Positions 48,815 to 57,113 of a DNA stretch of 64,000 nucleotides are shown piece after piece (positions within the stretch are counted from its first letter, which is position 1; each line of letters opens with the position of its first letter). Below the pieces are notes generated by a model, which was not told the origin of the DNA, made no database searches, and saw only the letters and a program-made list of their open reading frames with translations. The DNA comes from DAOTXS01 sp034435055 (GTDB lineage: Bacteria > Chloroflexota > Anaerolineae > UBA4142): positions 1-64,000 of the forward strand of contig DAOTXS010000060.1 in assembly GCA_034435055.1 (NCBI GenBank). The letters are read 5' to 3'. Position numbers and translations under genes: made by a program.

Positions 48815-51415
48815 ATGGCAGAACAGCAACCGCAAAACATCGGCAACGTTAGACCTATCGAAATCGAAACGGAAATGCGCAACGCGTACCTCGATTACGC
48901 GATGAGCGTCATCACCGCGCGTGCACTCCCGGACGTGCGCGACGGAATGAAACCGGTGCAACGCCGGATTTTATTTACGATGGGCGAGATGGGTTTGCGT
49001 CACAACGTCGCGTTCAAAAAATGCGCACGCATCGTCGGCGATGTGATGGGACGTTATCACCCGCACGGCGACCAAGCGGTGTACGACGCGCTCGTGCGGA
49101 TGGCGCAAGATTTCAATATGCGTTATCCGCTCATCGATGGGCAAGGCAACTTTGGTTCGATTGACAACGACCCGGCGGCGGCGATGCGGTACACCGAAGC
49201 CCGGCTCACCGAAATCGCCGAAGAAATGTTGCTCGACATCGATAAGGACACGGTCAACTTTGCCGATAACTTCGACGGCACGATGCGCGAGCCGCGCGTG
49301 TTGCCGGCGAAAATTCCGAACCTCTTGCTCAACGGCGCGGCCGGCATCGCCGTCGGAATGGCAACGAATATCCCGCCGCACAACTTGAACGAAGTCGTGG
49401 ACGCAATCAATTATTTGATCGAACGCTGGGAAGAAATCGACGATGTGGAAGTGGATGATTTGATAAAGTTTGTGCAAGGTCCCGATTTTCCGACGGCGGG
49501 AATTATTCTGGGTGCGGAAGGCATCAAGCAAGCATACGCGACCGGCAACGGGCGCATCGTCGTGCGCGGGAAAATTCACACCGAAGAAGCCGGCGGCGGC
49601 AAAGCGCGCATTGTCATCACCGAGTTGCCCTATCAAGTGAACAAAGCCGCGCTCATCGAACGCATCGCCGATTTGGTGCGCGACCACAAGATCGAAGACA
49701 TTGCCGATTTGCGCGACGAATCGGATCGACAAGGGATGAGCATCATCATCGAACTGAAACGCGGCGCAAATCCAAACCCGGTCATCAATCAACTTTTGAA
49801 ATACACGCCGCTTCAATCCGGCTTTAGCATCAACATGCTTGCGCTCGTCGATGGCGAACCCAAAGTGCTGTCGCTCAAACGAATGTTGCAGTTGTACGTG
49901 CAACATCGGCAAGAGGTCATCACGCGCCGCACGAAATTCGATTTGGAAAAAGCCAAAGCGCGCGCGCATATTCTCGAAGGTTTGAAAATCGCGCTCGATC
50001 ATTTGGACGAAGTGATCAAGACGATTCGTCAATCGCCGGATGCGGACGTGGCAAAAGAACGCTTGATGAAGCGTTTCAAGCTGAGCGACTTGCAGGCGCA
50101 AGCAATTCTGGATATGCAGTTGCGCCGGCTCGCCGCGTTGGAACGCAAAAAAATCGAAGAGGAATTGGCGCAAGTCAAACAGACCATCAAGTTCCTCGAA
50201 GCGTTATTAAAAAGTCCCAAGAAAATTCTCGGCGTCATTTCGGAAGAACTCGGCGATTTGAAAAAACGTTTTGGCGATGTTCGCCGCACGCATATTTCCG
50301 AAGGCGGCGCGGAAGAACAACAACCGACCGAATTCAAAGCCGAGGATTTGGTGCAAGATGAAGCGGTGCTGGTGTCGATTACGCAACGCGGGTACATCAG
50401 CCGCGTGCCGCAATCCTCGGTGCGCCGCACATCTACTTCATCCAAGGTTGCCACGCGCGAAGAAGACGCGGTGCAATATCTTTTGCCGGCGCAAACGCGC
50501 GACACGCTTTTGATTTTCACGAACAAGGGGAAAGCGTACCCGCTCCGCGCGCACCAAGCACCGGACGTAACGCGTACGCCGAAAGGTTTGCCGCTCAACA
50601 ATTTCCTATCGTTCGAGCAAAACGAGCGTGTAACGTCGGCGGTCGCCGTCTCCGATTTTTCGCAAGCCGAATTCTTGACGATGGCAACTTCGCAAGGTCG
50701 CGCGAAACGCACACCGCTTTCCGAGTTCGATGGCATTCGTTCCGCCGGCGTCAATGCGATCAACCTGAGCGAAGGCGACGAACTGGGCTGGGCAAAACTC
50801 ACACACGGCGGCGGTGAATTGATGTTCGTTACCGAGCAAGGTCAAGCGATGCGATGCAACGAAGACGACGTGCCGGTGCAAGGTCGTACTGCCGGCGGCG
50901 TGTACGGCATCAAGTTGAACGAAGGCGACAAAGTCGCATCGATGGATGTGGTTCAACCAGATGGCTTCTTGCTCGTGATGACCGCAAAAGGTTTTGGCAA
51001 GCGCACGCCAATCAAAGAGTACGGTGTGCAGAATCGCTATACCAAAGGTGTATCGACGCTAGGACGCGACCCGGCACGCGGCGGTGTCATCGTGGCGGCG
51101 CGCGTGGTGAATGAAGACGATGACGTAACGATTATCTCGGCGAATGGGATGGTGTTGCGTTCGCGCGTGGCGAATCTGCCCAAAGGCAAACGCACCTCCA
51201 AAGAGACCGAGGTGATCAAGTTGAAAGAAGGCGACGCGGTGGCGAGCATTGCGCGGATGGAATCGCAGAAGGCGGAAAGCAGAAAGCAGAAGGCAGAGAG
51301 CGCTAAGAAAGAACAGGAAGAAGGCGAGGTTGAGCAGTTGGCGCTGGAAGAGACGGAAAGTAAAAAGCATGCCCCGAGCAAAAGCGGAGGGGAAAAAGGG
51401 AAAGGGAAAAAGTGA
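48815..51415 (+). CDS. gyrA: DNA gyrase/topoisomerase IV subunit A, GyrA box not recognisable
   Basis: 866 residues. Breakage-reunion domain with YRYLDYAMSVI-type start (residues 25-34), QRDR HPHGDQAVYDALVRM and the catalytic Tyr126 in AAAMRYTEAR. The C-terminal beta-pinwheel has the expected blades (GYISRVP, GKAYPLRAHQ, GRAKRTPLSEF, GQAMRCNED, GFGKRTPIKEY, GMVLRSRV). The GyrA box QRRGGKG, needed for DNA wrapping by gyrase, is not seen; the expected place (about 536-543) reads VRRTSTSSK. Position 83 of E. coli GyrA (Ser) is Gln87 here. The tail after about residue 815 is lysine/glutamate-rich and partly repeat-derived. Confidence 0.92.
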   Translation: MAEQQPQNIGNVRPIEIETEMRNAYLDYAMSVITARALPDVRDGMKPVQRRILFTMGEMGLRHNVAFKKCARIVGDVMGRYHPHGDQAVYDALVRMAQDFNMRYPLIDGQGNFGSIDNDPAAAMRYTEARLTEIAEEMLLDIDKDTVNFADNFDGTMREPRVLPAKIPNLLLNGAAGIAVGMATNIPPHNLNEVVDAINYLIERWEEIDDVEVDDLIKFVQGPDFPTAGIILGAEGIKQAYATGNGRIVVRGKIHTEEAGGGKARIVITELPYQVNKAALIERIADLVRDHKIEDIADLRDESDRQGMSIIIELKRGANPNPVINQLLKYTPLQSGFSINMLALVDGEPKVLSLKRMLQLYVQHRQEVITRRTKFDLEKAKARAHILEGLKIALDHLDEVIKTIRQSPDADVAKERLMKRFKLSDLQAQAILDMQLRRLAALERKKIEEELAQVKQTIKFLEALLKSPKKILGVISEELGDLKKRFGDVRRTHISEGGAEEQQPTEFKAEDLVQDEAVLVSITQRGYISRVPQSSVRRTSTSSKVATREEDAVQYLLPAQTRDTLLIFTNKGKAYPLRAHQAPDVTRTPKGLPLNNFLSFEQNERVTSAVAVSDFSQAEFLTMATSQGRAKRTPLSEFDGIRSAGVNAINLSEGDELGWAKLTHGGGELMFVTEQGQAMRCNEDDVPVQGRTAGGVYGIKLNEGDKVASMDVVQPDGFLLVMTAKGFGKRTPIKEYGVQNRYTKGVSTLGRDPARGGVIVAARVVNEDDDVTIISANGMVLRSRVANLPKGKRTSKETEVIKLKEGDAVASIARMESQKAESRKQKAESAKKEQEEGEVEQLALEETESKKHAPSKSGGEKGKGKK
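51263..51300 (+). repeat. Repeat-derived coding tail of gyrA
   Basis: Purine-rich words CAGAAGGCGGAAAGCAGAAA and GCAGAAGGCAGAGAG, the same as in the palindromes at 46150 and 63465, encode SQKAESRKQKAES in the gyrA C-terminus. Confidence 0.65.
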
Positions 51416-52290
51416 CCATTAAGGTAAAGAGGATTCGCGAAACACAACTTAAGATAGAGTTCGAATCCGAAATCCGAGAGAAGGCTACGCCTTTTCTGAA
51501 ATGGGCTGGTGGCAAAAGCCAATTGCTTCCACAATTTCAGAAATTTTTTCCAAGAAAATTTAGGCGATATTATGAGCCATTTCTTGGCGGTGGTGCAGTC
51601 TTCTTTTTTCTTGCGCCACGATTGGCGACTCTCTGTGATACCAATGCAGAACTGATCACTACTTATCAAGTAGTGAAAGACAATGTTGAAGCTCTTATTG
51701 CAGTGCTTCGCAAACAATACAGTCACAAGAATGACGAGAAGAATTTCTACAAGATTCGCGATGAGACAGATATAGCAGAACTTACTGACACAGAACGAGC
51801 CGCGCGCTTAATTTATCTTAATAAGACATGCTTTAACGGGCTTTATCGTGTGAATCGGAGTGGCAGATTTAATGTACCATTCGGAAACTACAGTAATCCC
51901 AAGATTTGCGACGAAATAAACCTGAGACGCGCGAGTAGTGAGTTGAGAAACGCAACTTTGCGTGTTTGTGATTTTGAAGAAGGAGTCGCTAAAGCAAAAA
52001 AGGGGGATTTTGTATATTTCGATCCGCCTTATGCGCCATTGTCTCCCACTTCGAGTTTTACAAGTTACACAAAAGATGATTTTGGGGAAGCAGAGCAGAG
52101 CCGCTTGGCAAACGTGTTCCGCGAACTGGACAAACGCGGAGTGCTCGTCATGCTTAGTAATTCCCCCAAACCATTTATCATTGAGTTGTATCGGGGCTTT
52201 CATACCGAATTTGTCAAGGCAAACCGCGCGATTAATGCAAATGGAAATGGGCGCGGAGCAATTGATGAGCTATTGGTCATGAACTTTTGA
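51412..52290 (+). CDS. Dam-type DNA adenine N6-methyltransferase (D12 class)
   Basis: 292 residues. Motif X PFLKWAGGKSQLLPQF, motif I YYEPFLGGGAVFF (FLGGG 57-61), the GRFNVPFGNY region, catalytic motif IV DPPY (204-207) and VLVMLSNS. These place it in the Dam/M.DpnII alpha class, which methylates adenine, often in GATC. The GTG start overlaps the gyrA stop by four bases, yet codon use is clearly AT-richer than in gyrA, so it appears to be inserted behind gyrA. Cotranscribed with the PLD-family gene 15 bp later; together probably a type II restriction-modification system. Recognition sequence is not known. Confidence 0.9.
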   Translation: MTIKVKRIRETQLKIEFESEIREKATPFLKWAGGKSQLLPQFQKFFPRKFRRYYEPFLGGGAVFFFLAPRLATLCDTNAELITTYQVVKDNVEALIAVLRKQYSHKNDEKNFYKIRDETDIAELTDTERAARLIYLNKTCFNGLYRVNRSGRFNVPFGNYSNPKICDEINLRRASSELRNATLRVCDFEEGVAKAKKGDFVYFDPPYAPLSPTSSFTSYTKDDFGEAEQSRLANVFRELDKRGVLVMLSNSPKPFIIELYRGFHTEFVKANRAINANGNGRGAIDELLVMNF

Positions 52291-52304
52291 AAAAGGGGGG
52301 CATG

Positions 52305-53414
52305 ATGCAAATCTTAACGACGCCTTGGAAAAAGGAATTGGCTACGTTGGTACGGCAATCGGATACAAGTATTGATGTTGCAGTTCCGTTTCTGAGTTTT
52401 GGTGCTTTGTCTGAGGTTTTTGAACAGACAGCGAAACGAGACTCGTCGGTGGAGTTGAGGTTTATTGTAAGATTAAACGGAAATGATTTCTTGCAAGGTG
52501 TTGCAGATTATCGGGCATACAAGTGGCTTGCGAAGAACACACAAGCAAAGGCATTAAGAAATCTTCATGGAAAGGTCTACATATTCAACAACAAAACAGC
52601 GGTTATAACTTCATCAAATCTAACTGAAGGGGGGTTGCAAAGTAACGAAGAAATGGGAGTTTTGATTGATGACCATTGGCTTGTTGAGAATGTCAAAAGG
52701 CATTATGACCTTTGGTGGAAAAATTCAGTCCCTATCAATTTGGAGGAACTCGATCCGCTCGTTGATTCGCTACAAAAAAATGCGTCGAAGCAATCAACAA
52801 AGGAAGAAAAAACGAGGAGGAAAATTGCTCGGCAAATTTCTCGGCTTGCTGCTCCTGTGCGTCGGGAACCTATTGAGGATGAAACGCTCACTACTATTGA
52901 GGAAGAAGATCTTGAGTTCATCAAACGAACATTAATTCCGCAAGCGGATGATATGGAGAAAGTTGCACAAGTGCCGTTACTGATTGCAGGGGGTAAAACA
53001 CATCCCAATGACTTTGCTCACGCGTGGAATGTTGTAGAGCGACAAGGTGATTATTACGCAGCTGCGGCGTGTGCATTAAAACTCGCACAACGCGTTAAGC
53101 GAGGGGGAACATTTGAATACTCTTTGACGCCATTGGGGAAACAATACGTTGAAGCAGATATGAAAGATCGTTCGGGTATTCTCAGACAAGCTCTAGTCAA
53201 CGCTCCCATAATTCGTGCTGTCGCCAAAGGAGCAGGGGTCGACTTAGGCACCTTGCTCATAAATGAGACTGAGAGCAAGAAATTGACTGACATACAACTC
53301 GTCAAGAATGCGTTGAAACACGAATTGCACGGGTTGCTTGGGAAAGAATCAACGTATAATAGACGTGCTCAAACAATAACAAGCTGGATCAGTTGGTTGT
53401 TAGATGAATTTTGA
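52305..53414 (+). CDS. PLD-family nuclease, probable restriction endonuclease
   Basis: 369 residues. The N-terminal domain (1-135) has a single phospholipase-D motif: H88-G-K90 in LHGKVYIF, then ITSSN105 and E116 in NEEMG. This is the H-x-K/N/E set seen in BfiI-type, metal-independent, dimeric nucleases. A charged linker follows (about 145-200), then a C-terminal domain (about 210-369, IPQADDMEKVAQVPLLIAGG to TITSWISWLLDEF) likely used for DNA binding. Start at the second of two ATGs (52305), spaced 4 nt from AGGGGGG. The partnership with the methylase 15 bp upstream suggests restriction; NgoFVII-like or antiphage function otherwise. Confidence 0.75.
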   Translation: MQILTTPWKKELATLVRQSDTSIDVAVPFLSFGALSEVFEQTAKRDSSVELRFIVRLNGNDFLQGVADYRAYKWLAKNTQAKALRNLHGKVYIFNNKTAVITSSNLTEGGLQSNEEMGVLIDDHWLVENVKRHYDLWWKNSVPINLEELDPLVDSLQKNASKQSTKEEKTRRKIARQISRLAAPVRREPIEDETLTTIEEEDLEFIKRTLIPQADDMEKVAQVPLLIAGGKTHPNDFAHAWNVVERQGDYYAAAACALKLAQRVKRGGTFEYSLTPLGKQYVEADMKDRSGILRQALVNAPIIRAVAKGAGVDLGTLLINETESKKLTDIQLVKNALKHELHGLLGKESTYNRRAQTITSWISWLLDEF

Positions 53415-53422
53415 TACCTTCA

Positions 53423-53653
53423 CTAAAATCCCAATAGTCTCTCGTACTCTTTGAGAAGCTTTTTGATTGTAGACATAGGAGCACGATATACAAAGTCGGT
53501 GGTATCCGCGCTTATCTGCCGCGCCACGTACCGTGCCGATTCATAAGATGCCGCTATCTTTGATTCTCGCAAAAGTCTTTGCTGAACGAAATGAGTCGCA
53601 TCGTGTTTTTCCTGTTCAGACAACCTGTCAAATGGATTCCGTTTTTGCATCAT
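53423..53653 (-). CDS. Small hypothetical basic protein next to the restriction-modification pair
   Basis: 76 residues (75 if the second ATG at 53650 is used, better spaced from GGGAGAAAG). Helical, charged, no cysteine motif (FDRLSEQEKHDATHFVQQRLLRES, then TIKKLLKEYERLLGF). It converges on the nuclease gene with an 8-bp gap and shares its AT-rich composition. I do not recognise a family; a controller or antitoxin-like role is conceivable only from position. Confidence 0.5.
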   Translation of the reverse strand: MMQKRNPFDRLSEQEKHDATHFVQQRLLRESKIAASYESARYVARQISADTTDFVYRAPMSTIKKLLKEYERLLGF

Positions 53654-53758
53654 CTTTCTCCCACATAGATATTAGAACGCAAATTCTATATAACACACCT
53701 GGGATCATTTGTCAAGAGTTTTGGGGAATTTTTTAAGATACGGAAAGGAATCGCGGTT

Positions 53759-53950
53759 ATGGACACAATCAGTCGTTGCCCCGTATGTGGCAGCAATGAG
53801 TTCATCACACCGTTGAATTCGTACGACATTTATCAGTTTATTGACGGCGAACTTTCTTTCATTCGCTCAGAATTGACAAATGAGCCGTTCAAACTTTTTT
53901 GTCGCGAGTGTGGCAAAGAGATTGAAGAATCCAAACTGAATTCTGTTTAA
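53759..53950 (+). CDS. Small zinc-ribbon-like protein
   Basis: 63 residues with two cysteine pairs, CPVCGS (residues 8-11 in ISRCPVCGSNEF) and CRECGKE (about 48-51), as in zinc ribbons. The middle is hydrophobic and acidic. It ends the AT-rich island before upp. Function unknown; no strong ribosome site (GGAAAGGAA 8 nt upstream). Confidence 0.55.
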   Translation: MDTISRCPVCGSNEFITPLNSYDIYQFIDGELSFIRSELTNEPFKLFCRECGKEIEESKLNSV

Positions 53951-53996
53951 CTTGTCTGACTTGATGTTTACTATCCACTGACGACTGAGGTATCCT

Positions 53997-54623
53997 ATGT
54001 CCACCGTTCACGTTTCCAATCATCCACTCTTGCGCCACAAAGTTACGCTGATGCGCGATTTCAAAACCGAGCCGAAAAAATTTCGTGAGTTGATCCGCGA
54101 GGTTGCCATCCTGCTCGCGTACGAAGCCACCGCCGATCTCGCACTCGTCGAAACCAACGTAACCACGCCGCTCGCATCGACTAAAGGTTCCGAACTGAAA
54201 GAAGTCATCGGCTTGGTGCCGGTGTTGCGCGCTGGGCTGGGAATGGTCGAGGGGTTTTGGGAGATGATGCCCTCCGCCGAAGTGTGGCACATCGGTTTGT
54301 ACCGCGACCACAAAACGCTGGAGCCGATTCAGTATTACAATCGACTCCCGGTTGCGCCCACCGTCGATGTCTGCCTCATTCTCGATCCGATGCTTGCCAC
54401 CGGCGGCTCGGCGTGTGCGACGGCGCAAATTCTCAAAGACTGGGGCGCGAAGAAAATCAAATACGTCGGCATCATCGCCTCGCCGGAAGGCATCAAACGA
54501 TTGCAAGACACACATCCCGACGTGGACATTTATCTCGCGGCAATCGACGACCATTTGAACGAGAATGCGTACATCGTTCCCGGCTTGGGCGACGCGGGTG
54601 ATCGACAGTTTGGGACCGGATAA
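53997..54623 (+). CDS. upp: Uracil phosphoribosyltransferase
   Basis: 208 residues, salvages uracil with PRPP to UMP. Seen: HPLLRHKVTLMRDFKTEPKKFREL at the start, VPVLRAGLGMVEG, PRPP loop LILDPMLATGGSACAT, and YIVPGLGDAGDRQFGT with the uracil-binding end. One base separates it from the dCMP-deaminase gene, making a pyrimidine-salvage operon. Confidence 0.96.
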   Translation: MSTVHVSNHPLLRHKVTLMRDFKTEPKKFRELIREVAILLAYEATADLALVETNVTTPLASTKGSELKEVIGLVPVLRAGLGMVEGFWEMMPSAEVWHIGLYRDHKTLEPIQYYNRLPVAPTVDVCLILDPMLATGGSACATAQILKDWGAKKIKYVGIIASPEGIKRLQDTHPDVDIYLAAIDDHLNENAYIVPGLGDAGDRQFGTG

Positions 54624-54624
54624 A

Positions 54625-55089
54625 ATGCATCGACCATCCTGGGATCAATATTTTATGGACATTACGCTCGATGTATCGCGGCGGGCAACATGCTTGCGCG
54701 CGCAAGTCGGCGCAATCATCGTCAAAGACAAACGCATTCTCACGACCGGCTACAACGGCGCGCCAAAAGGTCTGCCGCATTGCCTCGACGAAGGATGCGA
54801 AATCGTCGATGGACATTGCGTTCGCACCTTGCACGCGGAACAGAACGCGATCATTCAAGCCGCGTTGCACGGCATCTCGCTGGCAGGCGGAACGATTTAC
54901 ACGACGCATCAACCGTGCCACGTTTGCGCCAAGATGATTATCAATGCCGGCTTGGTACACGTGGTCTATGCTGGGAATTACCCGGACGAACTCGCAATGA
55001 AATACCTCAAAATTGCCGGCGTCCGGGTCGATCATTTCGACCTGGGCGACCGTACACCCGCGCCCCCGCCCAGCGTAGTGAAAAAATAA
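54625..55089 (+). CDS. Deoxycytidylate deaminase, ComEB-like
   Basis: 154 residues. Zinc site HAE in LHAEQNAIIQAA and PCxxC in QPCHVCAKMIINAG, both intact; substrate-side CLRAQVGAIIVKDKRILTTGYNGAP is typical of dCMP deaminase. It converts dCMP to dUMP, feeding thymidylate synthesis. Start ATG 54625 directly after the upp stop. Confidence 0.93.
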   Translation: MHRPSWDQYFMDITLDVSRRATCLRAQVGAIIVKDKRILTTGYNGAPKGLPHCLDEGCEIVDGHCVRTLHAEQNAIIQAALHGISLAGGTIYTTHQPCHVCAKMIINAGLVHVVYAGNYPDELAMKYLKIAGVRVDHFDLGDRTPAPPPSVVKK

Positions 55090-55097
55090 ATACCCCC

Positions 55098-55125
55098 TTG
55101 TCAAACCCTCGAACTGTGTTATACT
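55098..55125 (+). promoter_or_regulatory. Promoter of the small DNA-binding protein gene
   Basis: TTGTCA (55098-55103), 16-bp spacer, TATACT (55120-55125), followed by GGAGGAGGTTAGG as ribosome site before ATG 55159. Confidence 0.7.
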
Positions 55126-55158
55126 GTGATTACCAGATTGACACAGGAGGAGGTTAGG

Positions 55159-55338
55159 ATGGCAAAACCCCGCAAGCACAACAAAGAGTGGTCGGCGCAA
55201 GACCTTGCCTTTTTGAAAGAGCAATATCGCAAAGGCACACTCCATCGTGAGATTGCGAAAGAGTTGAAGCGGACTCTAAACGCGGTGGAGTCTAAGGCAA
55301 GTGAGCTGGGCTATAAAAGCCGGCGGCGAAAAAAGTAG
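55159..55338 (+). CDS. Small Myb/GcrA-like DNA-binding protein
   Basis: 59 residues. WSAQDLAFLKEQYRKGTLHREIAKELKRTLNAVESKASELG forms three helices like a SANT/Myb or GcrA-type HTH, ending in a basic tail SRRRKK. Small size and good ribosome site suggest a nucleoid-associated or regulatory protein. Target unknown. Confidence 0.65.
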   Translation: MAKPRKHNKEWSAQDLAFLKEQYRKGTLHREIAKELKRTLNAVESKASELGYKSRRRKK

Positions 55339-55342
55339 GACA

Positions 55343-55384
55343 AGACCGGGCAGATTTCTAGAAATCTGCCCGGTCTATTTTTTT
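55343..55384. terminator. Strong bidirectional terminator
   Basis: Perfect 16-bp arms AGACCGGGCAGATTTC (55343-55358) and complement (55361-55376), then seven T. Between convergent genes. Confidence 0.92.
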
Positions 55385-57099
55385 CACAAATGCGGCACGA
55401 AATCCGTGAGGACCGAACCGCCGATGAACTCGCGGAGAATCGAATCTTCGGGGACGAAGGTGGAATCGCAAGGATGGAACCACTCTAGAAACGTGAGCAG
55501 GCGCCGCGCTTCGACGTACTCGGGCGTGCCGGGTTCCACTTGGCGCAAGAGCGGCTCGACCATCGGGCGAAGCGCAGAGAGTTCGTACACCAGCGCGGAA
55601 TTGAATAAAATGTCAGCTTGCTCTTGGTACGGAAAAATGTTCTTGTCTTCGCCGCGCCGCACACTTTCCCAGCGTGCAATCGTTTCGCTTGCGGTATATC
55701 CGCGCGTGCGCGCATCGCGGACGAGACGGCGCACCAGCCGCGTGTCGCTGGTCGCCACGCGATTCAAACGGTCGAGTTTCAGTTGCGTGAGCGCGGAGAT
55801 GTAGATTCGAAAAATCTTTTCGCGCGGAATTTGCGTGATCAGATTAGGATTCAACCCGTGAATCCCTTCGATCAGCAAAACGTGATGCGGGGTGAGTTGC
55901 ACGGCGTGCCCGGTCTCGCGTTCGCCGGTGTGAAAATTATAGCGCGGCATTGTTACGCGTTCACCGTTGATGAGCGCGAGCAGATGTTGATTGAACAATT
56001 CGAGATCGAGCGCGTGAATGTTCTCGTAATCATACTCGCCGTTCTCGTCGCGCGGCGTTTCTTCGCGCGAGACGAAATAATCGTCCAAACTCAATGGAAA
56101 CGGACGCAAGCCGTTCGCTAACAGTTGAATCGTCAACCGCCGCGCGAACGTCGTCTTGCCGGACGACGACGGTCCCGCAATCGTCACAAGGCGAATGTGA
56201 TTGCGGTGCGCGGCAATCGTCGTCGCAATCTCCGCGATCTTTTGCGCGTGCAACGCTTCCGCCACCAAAACGATTTCGCGCGAACGACTTTCGGTGAGGT
56301 CTTGATTCAACGTCGCCACATCGGGCACGCCAAGCCGGTCGAGCCACTGCCCGTACTCGCGAAAGACCATCGTGATCTTGGGCGACGGTTGAATCGGTTC
56401 CAGCGAGGTGGGACGGCGGCGATTGGGAAATTGCAAAAGAAATCCCGGCGGGTACGGACGGACCGCAAAGTACTTTAAATACCCGGTCGATGGCGCAAGC
56501 CGGCGTCCCAGGAAATAATGCTTGACGCCGCGCAACACGTGGACGCGCACTTCGGTGCGGTCGGATTGTTCGAGCAAGAGCGCTTGCGTCGTGTCGCCGT
56601 TCGCGCGCGCGTTGGCAATCGCTTCGTCAATCGAAAGCGTTTCGCGCGTGATCGGCACGTCTTCGGCAACCAACGCGCGCATCCGCGTTTCGATTTGCGC
56701 AAGTTCCGCCTCGGTGAACGGCTCGCGTCCCAGCACGCGGCAGAACAAGCCGCCAAACGTAACCGTGTGATCGACGGTAATCCGCGCTTGAAACAATTCG
56801 CGCACCACGACATCAAGCAAGAGCGTGAGCGCGCGTTGATAGAAACGCATTCCGTCTTCCGTCGCCAGCGAAATGGGTTCGACATCGACATCGGCAATGA
56901 TCGGCTCGCTCAATTCTGCCAAGCGACCATTGACAAGCGCGGCGATGATCGGCACCGAGGGCGGCGCAAAAATTTTTCGCATGAACGCTTCCAAGCGCGT
57001 GCCGGCGGGTCCGCTAAACACGCGCCCATCACTCAACCGGACTTGGACATCGGGGCGATGTTCACATTCATGAATTTGATTATTCAAATCTTCGAGCAT
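55384..57099 (-). CDS. TGS-domain uridine kinase-like protein
   Basis: 571 residues. N-terminal TGS-like and threonyl-tRNA-synthetase-like editing region (residues about 20-240, VQVRLSDGRVFSGPAGT to YFLGRRLAPSTGYLKYFAVRPYPPGFLLQFPNR), then a phosphoribulokinase/uridine kinase domain: Walker A TIAGPSSSGKTTFARRL (about 310-322), LSLDDYFVSREETPRDENG, EGIHGLNP. This fused architecture is known in Bacteroidetes, Clostridia and Thermotogae as a nucleoside kinase. ATG 57099 is preferred over GTG 57114. Operon with the nucleotidyltransferase-like gene, 14 bp upstream. Confidence 0.85.
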   Translation of the reverse strand: MLEDLNNQIHECEHRPDVQVRLSDGRVFSGPAGTRLEAFMRKIFAPPSVPIIAALVNGRLAELSEPIIADVDVEPISLATEDGMRFYQRALTLLLDVVVRELFQARITVDHTVTFGGLFCRVLGREPFTEAELAQIETRMRALVAEDVPITRETLSIDEAIANARANGDTTQALLLEQSDRTEVRVHVLRGVKHYFLGRRLAPSTGYLKYFAVRPYPPGFLLQFPNRRRPTSLEPIQPSPKITMVFREYGQWLDRLGVPDVATLNQDLTESRSREIVLVAEALHAQKIAEIATTIAAHRNHIRLVTIAGPSSSGKTTFARRLTIQLLANGLRPFPLSLDDYFVSREETPRDENGEYDYENIHALDLELFNQHLLALINGERVTMPRYNFHTGERETGHAVQLTPHHVLLIEGIHGLNPNLITQIPREKIFRIYISALTQLKLDRLNRVATSDTRLVRRLVRDARTRGYTASETIARWESVRRGEDKNIFPYQEQADILFNSALVYELSALRPMVEPLLRQVEPGTPEYVEARRLLTFLEWFHPCDSTFVPEDSILREFIGGSVLTDFVPHL

Positions 57100-57113
57100 A
57101 ACGAACCTACTCA

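Noticed and set aside
48971..50173. 400-codon open frame opposite gyrA
   Set aside because: Shadow frame caused by GC-rich third positions; no ribosome site and no family pattern. Similar shadows at 14452-15084 and 17064-17966 were rejected for the same reason.
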